Program-made: the position numbers and the translations under genes
Source: JAAYUJ01 sp963698165
GTDB taxonomy: Bacteria; Desulfobacterota; Syntrophobacteria; Syntrophobacterales; Syntrophobacteraceae
Direction of reading: 5' to 3'
NCBI GenBank assembly: GCA_963698165.1
Contig: CAVOPT010000015.1
Location: forward strand, 186,001-250,000
DNA length: 64,000 bases
Notes under the pieces: generated by a model
Seen by the model: only the letters and a program-made list of their open reading frames with translations
Databases searched by the model: none
What the model was told of the DNA's origin: nothing
Shown here: in pieces, positions 36,121-45,787 of the stretch
How the letters are laid out: every line of letters begins with the position of its first letter
Numbering within the stretch: the first letter of the stretch is position 1

Positions 36121-36480
36121 TCATGCTTGTATCCAGTTCTCGGCCTCCTTCGATGAAGAAGAAGGAAAGAACTCGATCTCAGTCCTCCTCAATCCTTTTC
36201 CAAGGAAGGCAAAGACTTGGTCCTTCCACCTTTTATCGCCCACAATAGCTATTTTGGAGATGTCATCGCCGTGTGCCATGAAGAAACCCACATCACTCCA
36301 GTCTACGCCCCTCTCCCAACCCTCAAAGTCCAACAGAGTTACGAGCAGCCTCACCTTTCTGCCTTGCGCGATCTGTTCCATGCCGGCGGTTTGCAGGGAC
36401 TGCTGGTCGGCCAGTTTCATGACGCCCGAGATCTTGACGCGCACGAGGTTGCCGTCGATTCCAATGATTTCGTAAGCCAT
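36121..36480 (-). CDS. SpoIIAA-like (STAS-related) cytoplasmic protein
   Basis: 119 residues without a signal. It matches SpoIIAA-like/DUF3478 proteins: GNLVRVKISGVMKLADQQSL, VRLLVTLLDFEGWERGVDW, ISKIAIVGDKRWKDQVFAFL and a C-terminal EAENWIQA. These have a lipid-binding STAS-like fold, with no established enzymatic activity. The ATG follows GGAGGGTCGTCA. It is 33 bases upstream of the binding-protein gene and may be co-transcribed. Confidence 0.82.
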   Translation of the reverse strand: MAYEIIGIDGNLVRVKISGVMKLADQQSLQTAGMEQIAQGRKVRLLVTLLDFEGWERGVDWSDVGFFMAHGDDISKIAIVGDKRWKDQVFAFLGKGLRRTEIEFFPSSSSKEAENWIQA

Positions 36481-36708
36481 TGACGACCCTCCTTATCTGG
36501 TGTTGTGGGCATGTCCGGCACCAGTCCTGATCCATTTCCATTCCGTGTTGCTCTTTTCGAACACATCAAGCTTCAGGAGTTTTGTACTTTTTCCGTAACC
36601 GGTTGATTTCGTTTGAACCACGAACGACAAGTAGGTCACGAAGACAAATGACTGCAAGGCGCTGAAAAGAGGGTCAAGCACCCGACAATCCCGGGGATGC
36701 CCGTTTGC

Positions 36709-39208
36709 TCACTCCAGGTCGACGGAGACCGGCTCCGCCTTCCAGATGTCCCTGCAGTATTCTCGGATGGCCCGGTCGGATGAAAACTTGCCCATGCGGG
36801 CCACGTTGAGGATGGACATGCGCGTCCAGCGCTCCTCGTCCCGGTACGCTTCATCAACCTGCTTCTGCGCCTCGACATAGGATGCGAAGTCGGCCAATAG
36901 CATGAACGGATCATGGTAAAGGAGTGAATCCACAAGCGGCCGAAAGAGATTCCCGTCTCCCTGGGAAAAGGCACCGGAGCTGATGCGATCCAGGACTCCC
37001 CGGAGCTCGGCGTTGGCGTGATAATAGTCCTGTGGGTGGTATCCAGAAGCCTGAAGAGAGGACACCTCCATCCGCGGTGAGTCCGAAGAGGAAGAAATTC
37101 TCGGCGCCGACCTCCTCCCGGATTTCGACATTGGCTCCATCCAGGGTACCGATGGTCAGCGCGCCGTTCATGGAGAACTTCATGTTTCCCGTACCCGAGG
37201 CCTCCTTGCCGGCGGTGGAGATCTGTTCCGAGAGGTCTGCGGCGGCATAGATGGGCTGCGCGTTGGTGACGTTGAAGTCGGGGAAGTAGACGACCTTGAT
37301 CCGCCCTGCCACGTCCGGGTCGTTGTTGACCACGTCGGCCACGGAATTGATCAGCTTGATGATGAGCTTCGCCATGAAATAGCCAGGGGCCGCCTTGCCT
37401 GCAAAGATAAAGTTCCTGGGGACGATTGACACATTGGGGTCGAGCTTGATGCGACTGTAAAGGGAAATGATGTGGAGCACGTTCAGGTGCTGGCGCTTGT
37501 ATTCGTGCAGCCGCTTCACCTGGATATCGAACAGGGAGGTGGGATCGACTTCCACACCGGTGCGCTCACGGATCAGCCGGGCGAGATTCTGCTTGTTGTC
37601 GAACTTAACCGCACGCCAGGCTTCCCGAAAAGCGCTGTCATCCGCATGGTTCTCGAGTTGCCTGAGATCATCCAGGTGTTTGACCCATGAGTCCCCGATT
37701 TTCTGGGTGATGAGCCTGCTCAATCCTGGATTGCTCAGAACCATAAAACGACGCGGCGTGACGCCGTTGGTCTTGTTGCTGAATTTTTCCGGCATCATCT
37801 CGTAGAAGTCACGCAAAACGGTCTGTTTCAGAAGCTCAGTGTGAAGCTCGGCCACTCCGTTGATGGCGTGGCTGCCCACGCAGGCGAGGTGAGCCATCCG
37901 GACATAGCGTTCCCCGGTTTCGTCGATGAGGGACATTCTGGCCAGCCGCGCTTCATCGCCCGGAAATCTTGCTCTCACCTCATCCAGAAATCGGCGGTTG
38001 ATCTCAAAGATGATCTCGAGGTGCCTGGGCAGAAGACTTCCGAAGAGCCCAACGGGCCACTTCTCCAGGGCTTCGGGAAGAAGGGTGTGATTGGTGTATG
38101 CAAATGTCCTGCAGGTAGCCTCCCACGCCGCTTCCCAGCTCAGGCCCTCCTCATCGACCAAAAGACGCATCAATTCCGCCACAGCCACGGCGGGGTGGGT
38201 GTCGTTGAGCTGGATGGCAAGCTGCAGGCGATAGTCTTCCGACAGCTTCCCCGTCGCCTTGAAAATGCGCAGCATATCCTGGAGAGAGCAGGAGACGAAG
38301 AAAACCTGCTGCTCGAGGCGCAGTTGTTTCCCCTGAAGCGGTTCATCGTTGGGGTAGAGCACCTTGGTGATGTTTTCCGAGGTGATCTTCTCTTCGACGG
38401 CCCCATAGTAGTCGCCGACATTGAAAGCCCCGAATTCAAAGGATTCGACGGCTTCGGCCTTCCAAAGACGCAGCAGGTTGCACGTGTTCACCCGGTACCC
38501 GACGATGGGAGTGTCATAGGCGACCCCCTTCACAGTGCGGTGGGGAACCCAGCGCACCCGGTAACGGCCTTCCTCGTCCTCATAGCCTTCGGTGTGCCCG
38601 CCGAAATTCACCGTGCAGGTGATTTCCGGTCGCGCGATTTCCCAGGGATTGCCCCAGCGAAGCCACTGGTCGGTTTGTTCAACCTGACAGCCGTCCCGAA
38701 TCAGCTGGTCGAAGATCCCGAATTCGTAGCGGATGCCGTATCCAATGGCCGGGATTTCACAGGTCGCCAGCGAGTCCAGGTAGCAGGCCGCCAACCTCCC
38801 CAGCCCGCCGTTGCCCAGGCCGGGTTCTTCCTCCTGCTCAACGAGTTGCTGAAAATCGAACCCGGCATCCTCGACAGCCTTTCGAGCCTCCTCGTAGAGG
38901 CCCAGGTTGATCAGGTTGTTTTCCAGGTGAGGCCCCAGCAGGAACTCCGCCGAGAGATAGCTCACCACTTTGATGCCTCGCTCCATGTACTTTTCCACGG
39001 TCTTGACCCAGCGGTGCAGGAGTTGATCGCGCACGGTGTAGGCGAGGGCCATGTAGCCGTCTTTGAGGCTGGCGCCCCGGATGAATCTGCCTTGGGTATA
39101 AAAGAGATGTTCAAGAAAAGTGCGCTTCAAGCCGGCAACACTCGCATCGGCTCGACTCGCATTGCCCAAGTTCTCTGTTGATCTTTGTGGTCTTGTCGCT
39201 TTTGTCAT
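36709..39208 (-). pseudogene. glgP: Glycogen phosphorylase, one-base frameshift near the C terminus
   Basis: Phosphorolysis of glycogen or maltodextrin to glucose-1-phosphate. The ATG at 39208 follows GGAGTGCCCAC. Family landmarks: GNGGLGRLAACYLDSLAT near residue 115, QLNDTHPAVAVAELMR, and the pyridoxal-phosphate site EASGTGNMKFSMNGALTIGT. At about 37065 the frame breaks in GATGGAGGTG; removing one G gives LTADEVSSLQASGYHPQDYY and continues to AEPVSVDLE at 36709. The repaired protein has 832 residues, the usual length. Only the last 15 percent is affected, so the gene is probably intact and the sequence in error. It is the last gene of a glycolytic run. Confidence 0.92.
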
Positions 39209-39270
39209 GTGGGCACTCCATCTTGCCTGCAATCCCGCCGTTCCCGGGGTTTCCTGCCGTCATGTCCGAC

Positions 39271-40308
39271 TCACGCACTCCCAAACATGGTGGTCCCGAC
39301 CCCTCGCAGGGCGTTCACCGCCTCTTTGACCCGCTCCGCCATAGCCGCTTCCGCCGTGCCGAGGTAGACCCGGGGGTCATATTTTTTCTTGTTCCCCACT
39401 TCACCGTCCACCTTGAGCACCGCGTCGTAATTCCTGAGCATGTGGTCGGCTATGGCCCGAGTGAAGGCGTACTGGGTGTCCGTGTCGATGTTCATCTTGA
39501 CGACGCCGTAATCAATGGCTTCGTGAATCTCTTCCGGAAGTGAACCGGACCCGCCGTGAAAGACGAGATAGAACCGGGCATCCTTGCCGTATTCCTTTTC
39601 CACCGCATCCTGGCCAACTTTCAGGATGGACGGTTTGAGCTTTACGTGTCCGGGTTTGTAGACCCCATGAACGTTTCCAAACGTGGCTGCAAGGAGAAAG
39701 CGTGCTCCTTTGACGCTGCCGAGTCGGCGCGCCACCTCCAGCATGTCCTCGGGCGTGGTGTAGAGCTTTTCAGCGGGCGCACCCTCCGCCTTGACGCCGT
39801 CCTCCTCACCGCCGACCACCCCGGCCTCAACCTCCAGGATCAACTCGCTTCGGTGACAGCGCTCCAGAAGCGGAACGGCAATGTCCAGGTTCTCCTTCAA
39901 GGGCAGGGCGCTTCCGTCAAACATGTGGCTGTTGAAAAGGTTGGGGAGCCCGGCCTTGCGACGCCGCTCCGTTTCCTCCACAAGGGGGATGATAAAACTG
40001 TCCAGGAGTTGAGCCTGGCAGTGGTCGGTGTGCAGTGCGACGGTGATGTTGTAACGCTCCGCAACCCGGTGGACGTGTTCCGCGATGGAGATGGCCCCCA
40101 GCACCATGTCCTTCACCGAGGATCCGGAGGCAAAAGCCGCTCCGCCCGTTGAAACTTGAACGATCCCGTCGCTTCGGCTCTCGGCCAGCCCCTTCAAAAC
40201 CGCGTTGGCGGTGGTGAGGGAACTGACATTGATCGCCGGATAGGCAAAGTGGTTTTCTTTTGCTCTATCGAGCATTTTACAGTAGGTCTTGTAATCAGCA
40301 ACCGGCAT
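39271..40308 (-). CDS. fba: Class II fructose-bisphosphate aldolase
   Basis: 345 residues. Zinc-dependent cleavage of fructose-1,6-bisphosphate. The zinc ligands and active site are in ALHTDHCQ, EVEAGVVGGEEDGV and FGNVHGVYKPGHV, with FHGGSGS and KMNIDTDTQYAFT. The length and N terminus (YKTYCKMLDRAKENHFAYP) are those of the class IIA long type. The ATG at 40308 follows AGGGGGACAT. It lies between GAPDH and glycogen phosphorylase on the same strand, with gaps of about 60-100 bases. Confidence 0.94.
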   Translation of the reverse strand: MPVADYKTYCKMLDRAKENHFAYPAINVSSLTTANAVLKGLAESRSDGIVQVSTGGAAFASGSSVKDMVLGAISIAEHVHRVAERYNITVALHTDHCQAQLLDSFIIPLVEETERRRKAGLPNLFNSHMFDGSALPLKENLDIAVPLLERCHRSELILEVEAGVVGGEEDGVKAEGAPAEKLYTTPEDMLEVARRLGSVKGARFLLAATFGNVHGVYKPGHVKLKPSILKVGQDAVEKEYGKDARFYLVFHGGSGSLPEEIHEAIDYGVVKMNIDTDTQYAFTRAIADHMLRNYDAVLKVDGEVGNKKKYDPRVYLGTAEAAMAERVKEAVNALRGVGTTMFGSA

Positions 40309-40404
40309 ATGTCCCCCTGTTCATTGGAAATGTTTGTGTGCATGTCCTTGCCACTGAGCGCAAGGTTGACACAAAGAAGTCATCCCTGGCCAACTCGCCG
40401 TTCC

Positions 40405-41436
40405 TCAGCCGCCAAAGTCACTTGTCAAACCATCGAGGGCGGCCAAACGGGAAATCAGGTCCTCGACACGGGAACTGTATCCCCACTCGTTGTCGTACCA
40501 GGCGATGACCTTGACGAGCGTGCCCTCCATGACCTGTGTGAGCTCGGGATCGAAGATGCTCGAGTGCCTGTTTCCTATGATATCTGTAGAGACAATGGGA
40601 TCTTCCTGATACTGAAGGATGCCCATGAGATCACCCTCAGCCGCTTTGCGAACCGCTTCGTTCACTTCTTCCTTGGTCACTCCTCTTTCAAGCTCGACCG
40701 TGAGGTCCACGACGCTTCCATCCGGCACCGGGACCCGCATGGCCATCCCGTCGAGCTTGCCCGCAAGCTCCGGAATGACTCGACCGATGGCGCGCGCAGC
40801 ACCGGTCTCCGTGGGAATGATGTTCATGCTGGCGTGACGGGAACGACGGAAGTCCTTGTGAGGTGAGTCCACAAGCCGCTGATCCGCGGTGAACGCATGC
40901 ACGGTGGTCAGGAGTCCCCGCTTGATGCCGAATGCCCTGTGCAGGACCAGGGCGACCGGTGCCGCACAGTTGGTCGTGCAACTGGCATTGCTGATGATCT
41001 TTGACTCTTTGGTCAGAACATGATCATTCACGCCGAGGACCACGGTGCTCTCCAGATAGTCCTTGGTGGGCACGGTAACGATCACGCGCTTAGCACCTGC
41101 CCTGAGATGGCTTTCGAGTTCGCTGATTTTACGGAATCTTCCAGTACTCTCAATGACATAGTCCACCCCCAATTCGCGCCATGGAAGCTTCTCGGGATCC
41201 TTTTCGCCGAGCACTTTGAAAGGGTCGTTGTCGATGGTCAGGGTATTGCCTTCCAGATGGACATTGCCCGGATACAGTCCGTGGACACTGTCGTACTTGA
41301 AGGCATAGGCCAGATGCTCGGGGTCAGTCAGGTCATTGATCGCCACCACGTCGAAGTGACGACGCATTTTCGCGATCCTTGTCACAATTCGACCGATGCG
41401 GCCAAAACCATTGATTGCGATCTTGGGAACTGCCAT
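40405..41436 (-). CDS. gap: Glyceraldehyde-3-phosphate dehydrogenase, type I
   Basis: 343 residues. NAD-binding GFGRIGR at the N terminus, a catalytic Cys in SNASCTTNCAAP and the partner His within HAFTADQRLVD. SRHASMNIIPTETGAAR binds phosphate, and AWYDNEWGYSSRVEDL is the conserved C terminus. It oxidises glyceraldehyde-3-phosphate to 1,3-bisphosphoglycerate. GAGGAGGTTCACC precedes the ATG. It is the second gene of the run, between phosphofructokinase and aldolase. Confidence 0.95.
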   Translation of the reverse strand: MAVPKIAINGFGRIGRIVTRIAKMRRHFDVVAINDLTDPEHLAYAFKYDSVHGLYPGNVHLEGNTLTIDNDPFKVLGEKDPEKLPWRELGVDYVIESTGRFRKISELESHLRAGAKRVIVTVPTKDYLESTVVLGVNDHVLTKESKIISNASCTTNCAAPVALVLHRAFGIKRGLLTTVHAFTADQRLVDSPHKDFRRSRHASMNIIPTETGAARAIGRVIPELAGKLDGMAMRVPVPDGSVVDLTVELERGVTKEEVNEAVRKAAEGDLMGILQYQEDPIVSTDIIGNRHSSIFDPELTQVMEGTLVKVIAWYDNEWGYSSRVEDLISRLAALDGLTSDFGG

Positions 41437-41636
41437 GGTGAACCTCCTCTATAATTGGTTGTTTATTCCAGCTGTTCGGTGATTCTTCTTCGTCAGGCAT
41501 TTGCCGGTCCATCCGATGGACTCTATGACGAGGAGCGGTGAGTGGAGTTCATAGACCCCATTTCCCCGTGAGAGAGAGTGAAAGGGTTTGACGCATTCCC
41601 CAGCGGGGTCGGTTGTGATACTGCGCTCCAGGATGA

Positions 41637-42923
41637 TCACATCGATCTCGGCTGACCCGTTGATGCCAGAACGGTGCTCCACACCCGTCCGTCCGGATCG
41701 ATTTTCTTGCGCCTTGAGACGGCCATGGGAATCGGCACGTGGGTAAATTCTCCACCCCAGTCGCCCACCACCATGTTGGTTCGCCCGGCCATGCCCGCAT
41801 GGACCGCATTCTGGCCGAGGAGCAGACAGAACGCCGAGTCGTGAGCGTTGGCCGGCACGCTCCGGATGGTGTAGCTGGGATCAATGTACTTGAGGTTCAA
41901 CTCCTTCTTGAGACCCTTGAAATGTGCATTGATGTGATCGCGAAGGAACAAACCGACATCCCCGAAGCGGACGTTTCCCGAAGCATCCCTTTCCTGTGTT
42001 CTTTGCATCATGTCCTGGCCCGCCCCCTCTCCCACCACGATGACGGCATGCCCCTTTCTGTCCAGCCTCTCTTCGAGGCTTTTGAGAAGGCCCTCAAGGG
42101 CAAAGGGAACCTCCGGAATCAGGCAATAATTCACATCGTTATAGGCCAGGGCAGCGAACGCCGCAATGAAGCCCGATTCCCGCCCCATGAGCTTCACCAG
42201 ACCGACTCCGTTCCTCGCTCCTGTTGCCTCGGTGTGGGCCGATGTGATCGCGTCCCCGGCCTCGGTGACAGCCGTCTCAAAACCGAAGGACCTCTGCACA
42301 TAGGATATGTCGTTGTCGATGGTCTTGGGGACTCCGATGACGGAGATCTTCAGCCCGCGCTTCGCGGCTTCCTCGGCGATGGCCTGTCCTCCCCGCAATG
42401 TGCCGTCTCCTCCTATGGTGAAAAGGATCCCTATGTTCATCCGCTCCAGCGTGTCGACCATTTCCGAGACATCCTGGGGCCCCCGCGAAGAGCCCAGGAT
42501 CGTTCCTCCCTGTTCGTGGATTCTTGCCACCGACTTGGGAGTCAATTCCACGGGCGTGTGCCTGTATCGGTAGCTGAGCCCCTCATACCCATAGGGAAAG
42601 CCGAATACGCTCTGCACTCCGTAGTGGTGAAAAAGGCTCATCACGATGGCTCGGATGACATCATTCAAACCGGGACACAACCCTCCACACGTCACAATCC
42701 CGCATTTCAATTTGGAGGGGTCGAAATAGATCCTCTCCCTGGGGCCAGCCTTTTCAAAGCAGGGTGGGGGCTTTCCCGCCCGGAGGTACTCTTCGATCGC
42801 CTGCAGATTGTTGTGATAGAGAACATGGTCAGCGTCATCCACAAAGTGCCCGCTCATCATGGGAGACGGGATGCGGCATTCCCCCAGCCGTGATATGGAC
42901 AAATCCAGTTCAGCTTGTTGCAT
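41637..42923 (-). CDS. 6-phosphofructokinase (group with GGDGT and PKTIDND)
   Basis: 428 residues. Phosphorylates fructose-6-phosphate. The nucleotide site reads TIGGDGTLRGG, with the Gly of ATP-dependent enzymes (PPi enzymes have Asp), while GVPKTIDNDI carries the Lys often seen in PPi-type and long plant-like enzymes. This mix matches the long ATP-dependent clade; phosphoryl donor choice is not certain from sequence. Substrate motifs GRESGFIAAFAALA and YIDPSYTIRSVPA are present. The ATG follows AAGGAGGCCCACC. First gene of the pfk-gap-fba-glgP run. Confidence 0.9.
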   Translation of the reverse strand: MQQAELDLSISRLGECRIPSPMMSGHFVDDADHVLYHNNLQAIEEYLRAGKPPPCFEKAGPRERIYFDPSKLKCGIVTCGGLCPGLNDVIRAIVMSLFHHYGVQSVFGFPYGYEGLSYRYRHTPVELTPKSVARIHEQGGTILGSSRGPQDVSEMVDTLERMNIGILFTIGGDGTLRGGQAIAEEAAKRGLKISVIGVPKTIDNDISYVQRSFGFETAVTEAGDAITSAHTEATGARNGVGLVKLMGRESGFIAAFAALAYNDVNYCLIPEVPFALEGLLKSLEERLDRKGHAVIVVGEGAGQDMMQRTQERDASGNVRFGDVGLFLRDHINAHFKGLKKELNLKYIDPSYTIRSVPANAHDSAFCLLLGQNAVHAGMAGRTNMVVGDWGGEFTHVPIPMAVSRRKKIDPDGRVWSTVLASTGQPRSM

Positions 42924-43114
42924 GGTGGGCCTCCTTGAAAGTTATCAGCGCTTCACGCAGACATGGGCTCAAGAGGCAAATTACGGGTTCAGCAATGCAG
43001 GAGCAAGATACCCGCCTCAGAAATATGCCGACCAGATCCCAGATGCCGGATTGCAGATGCCGGATAGGATCGTAGCACTCTGACATGATTAAGGACATAC
43101 CGGGACGCTTCTGA

Positions 43115-44827
43115 TCAGGAGGGAAAGGATGGCGCGAAACCGCCTGCTGCTTCCTGCAGCGCTTGGTAGCGTTCGATTGCCGCACGCGCGTTGAACAGCA
43201 TGCGCTCACGGCCGAGTCGCTCGGCCAGGCCGGCGTTTCTCACCGTCTCGAGCACGCCGGGGTTCAGTCCCACCAGCCACAGCGTGGCGCCGCGTTCGGT
43301 CGTGCGCTTCTCTCCCTCCACAAGCATCTGCAGCGCCGAGTATTCGATATCCGGCACCCGGCTCAGATCCAGGGCAAGCACGGTCGGTTTGAACTGCGTT
43401 ACCAGCGCGTTGAGCTGCTCGGCCACACTTTGTGCGTTGACGAAGAAGATGCGGCCCTCCGGTCGCACGATCAGCAGACCGTCGAAAGTCTCGTCGTCCG
43501 GGTGCTCCGGCGACAGCGGTCGCAGTACGTCGGCACCCCGCTTGCGGCCAATAACAGACACCCGCGGCTGGGCGGTCTGGCTGGCGAGTCCAATGAGCGA
43601 CACGATGATCGCCACCACGATGCCCTGCAGTGTGCCGAACATCAGAACACCCAGACAGGCCACCATCGCCCAGCGAAACTCCATCCTCCGCACCTTGCGG
43701 ATGGCGACGAATTCTCCGGGCTGGATCAATCCGACCGAGTAGACGATGACGATCGCTGCGAGCGTGGCGTGGGGCAGCAAGCCCAGCAAGGGCGCGAGCA
43801 GCAGCATGGTCGCGGCCGCGGTACCGGCGGTGACAAGCGACGCCTTCTGGGATCGACCGCCCGCCGCCCGCATGACCGCAGTCTGCGAGGTGCCTCCCCC
43901 CGCCGGCATGGCGCCGAAGAGGGCACCACCCAGATTGGCCGCGCCCGTGGCGATCAGCTCACGGTTGGCGTTGATCGGCGGCTCCGCACGGTCGACAAAG
44001 GCGCGCCCTGCCGCAATCGACTCGGTAAAACTCATCAGTGCGATGCCCAGCGCACCCGGCAGCAATTGCTCGACCAGCGCGACGTCAGGTAGAGTCAACG
44101 ACGGCAGCCCCTGTGGAATCAAGCCGACGGTCGAGACACCCTGTGCATGGAGGCCGAAGAACCACGAGGCGGCGATGCCGCCGCCTACTGCGACCAGCGG
44201 CGCCGGAGAATGCGGCCACAGACGCTCCAAGCCGATCAGCACGAGCAGCGTCGCAGCGGCGACCGCCATCGTGATCAGCGAGGTCTCGGGCACGTGGTGC
44301 GCGACGCTGAGCAGATCGCGAAAGAAAGCCTGCTTCGTGATGTGGATGCCCAGAAGCTTCGGGACCTGGTCGAGCACGATCACGAGGCCGATACCAGCCT
44401 TGAAGCCTGTCAGGACGGGTGTGGAAATGAAGTTGGCGACAAAACCCAGACGAAGCAGGGACGCCAGCATCAGCATCGCGCCCACCAGGGCGGTCAATGT
44501 GGCAACGGCAGTAATCAGCTTCGCCGGATCGCCGTCCGGCACCGCCAAACCGAGCTGCGTGCCGGCCAGGATCGCCAGGGTGGTGGTGGAGCTGACGCTG
44601 AGCACACGGGACGTGCCGAGCACTGCATAGATCACCATCGGGATGAAGGCCGTGTAGAGGCCTACTGCCACGGGCAGACCGGCAACGGTCGCGTAGGCCA
44701 TCGCCTTGGGCAGGACGACCGCCGCAGCCGTGAGACCGGCGACCACGTCGAAGCGCAGTGCTGCATTGCCGGACTGGATTGCCTCCGCGGTTGTCGAATT
44801 AACCTCACGGAGTTGCGAGTTTTTCAT
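43115..44827 (-). CDS. SulP-family anion transporter with STAS domain
   Basis: 570 residues. The membrane part (about 20-420) carries 11-14 helices with the SulP signature LPKAMAYATVAGLPVAVGLY and a central PINANRELIATGAANLGGAL. The C-terminal STAS domain (about 440-560) has LALDLSRVPDIEYSALQMLV. It takes up sulfate, bicarbonate or another oxyanion. Base use is more GC-biased than in its neighbours (many CGC/GCG codons), which may hint at transfer. The start overlaps the upstream small gene by 23 bases. Which anion is carried cannot be read. Confidence 0.92.
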   Translation of the reverse strand: MKNSQLREVNSTTAEAIQSGNAALRFDVVAGLTAAAVVLPKAMAYATVAGLPVAVGLYTAFIPMVIYAVLGTSRVLSVSSTTTLAILAGTQLGLAVPDGDPAKLITAVATLTALVGAMLMLASLLRLGFVANFISTPVLTGFKAGIGLVIVLDQVPKLLGIHITKQAFFRDLLSVAHHVPETSLITMAVAAATLLVLIGLERLWPHSPAPLVAVGGGIAASWFFGLHAQGVSTVGLIPQGLPSLTLPDVALVEQLLPGALGIALMSFTESIAAGRAFVDRAEPPINANRELIATGAANLGGALFGAMPAGGGTSQTAVMRAAGGRSQKASLVTAGTAAATMLLLAPLLGLLPHATLAAIVIVYSVGLIQPGEFVAIRKVRRMEFRWAMVACLGVLMFGTLQGIVVAIIVSLIGLASQTAQPRVSVIGRKRGADVLRPLSPEHPDDETFDGLLIVRPEGRIFFVNAQSVAEQLNALVTQFKPTVLALDLSRVPDIEYSALQMLVEGEKRTTERGATLWLVGLNPGVLETVRNAGLAERLGRERMLFNARAAIERYQALQEAAGGFAPSFPS

Positions 44828-45248
44828 CGGCGACCGATTGTTCCCCCTTTTCCACAGGTGTCGGTTCAGGCCTCTTTTTCCCGGTCAGGTTCTCGTACCA
44901 GATGGGGTGGTGCTCCCGCACGTGGTCCAACGGCAGCCTCCCGTCCCCGAACATGGCGTGAGATGCTGCGCGGTTCAGAGGGGACGTGGCCGGCCCCAGG
45001 CCCGGCCCCAGGCCCTGGCTCATGCTTCCCAGAAAGTCCCAGGGTATGGCGAATAACGATGCCAGGAAGCTGAAGCTTGGAGAAAGGATGGGCAACCCTG
45101 TAATGATGAAAAACACCATGAAGTGAAGCAGGTGGTTATGGAACCAACGTGTTCCGCTGAGGGATGGTGTTGAAACTGCTGAAATCCTGATGGAAGAGGC
45201 GGCTTTCAGGGAGGAACGCCGCGAAATTCCTTTTTCTTCGCTCTTCAT
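44805..45248 (-). CDS. Short membrane protein resembling a truncated cytochrome b
   Basis: 147 residues, start at 45248 after AGAGGTACTC. One clear hydrophobic region, HNHLLHFMVFFIITGLPILS, resembles the first helix of b561/formate-dehydrogenase gamma-type cytochromes with His residues, but the remaining helices are missing. The tail (HPIWYENLTGKKRPEPTPVE) is polar. It may be a gene remnant or a small accessory protein. The overlap with the SulP start suggests coupled translation. Confidence 0.45.
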   Translation of the reverse strand: MKSEEKGISRRSSLKAASSIRISAVSTPSLSGTRWFHNHLLHFMVFFIITGLPILSPSFSFLASLFAIPWDFLGSMSQGLGPGLGPATSPLNRAASHAMFGDGRLPLDHVREHHPIWYENLTGKKRPEPTPVEKGEQSVADEKLATP

Positions 45249-45257
45249 GAGTACCTC

Positions 45258-45623
45258 TCAGCTTATGCGGTGAATCGCATCCAACAGCGATTGCTGATCA
45301 AAGGGTTTCCGCAGGTAAGCCACGGAGTCCATTTTCGCCGCCCATTCCTCCTGTTGCGGATTATCGTGGGCGGTCATGAAAACTACAGGGTGAATGGCCC
45401 CGGAAGAGGCAATCTTCTCGTAAAGATCCAGGCCCGACATGCCTGGGAGGCGCATGTCCAGGACGATACAGCCTTTTGCCCGCACCGAGCCGGAAAGAAG
45501 GAAGTCCTCGGCGGACTCAAAGGTCATCACGCTGTACCCATGAGCAACGAGCAGTCGCTTCAGGGCTTTCCGTACAGACTCGTCATCGTCCACAATGAAT
45601 ACGGTGAAGGATTTCTCGGGCAA
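45258..45623 (-). CDS. Receiver-only response regulator, FixJ-type
   Basis: I take the TTG at 45623 (GGAG about 8 bases upstream), giving 121 residues that begin LPEKSFTVFIVDDDESV. The frame is open to an ATG at 45737, but those extra 38 residues are not receiver sequence. The phospho-acceptor is in CIVLDMRLPGMSGLDL, with Thr in VVFMTAHDN and Lys in VAYLRKPFDQ. There is no output domain. It sits next to a complete FixJ-type regulator and a kinase, which suggests a branched phosphorelay or phosphate sink. Confidence 0.8.
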   Translation of the reverse strand: MPEKSFTVFIVDDDESVRKALKRLLVAHGYSVMTFESAEDFLLSGSVRAKGCIVLDMRLPGMSGLDLYEKIASSGAIHPVVFMTAHDNPQQEEWAAKMDSVAYLRKPFDQQSLLDAIHRIS

Positions 45624-45787
45624 CGCACCGTCTCCTCTTTGGAGAGGGTTTCTGCAAGTGGCTGGAACATGTTTTTCTCCCGTCACATGAACATGTGAAC
45701 AGGGGACGAGTTGGAGGACCTGCTCGTGAGCGTGCATGGATCGTACAGCAGATAGGGCAGGAAGGGTATTGGACCTTGGTCCAATGT

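Noticed and set aside
37841..39181. 446-codon rightward open frame opposite glycogen phosphorylase
   Set aside because: The opposite strand encodes a clear GlgP with its pyridoxal-phosphate site; this frame has no recognisable motif.
41739..42893. 384-codon rightward open frame opposite phosphofructokinase
   Set aside because: The phosphofructokinase motifs are on the minus strand; this is a shadow frame.
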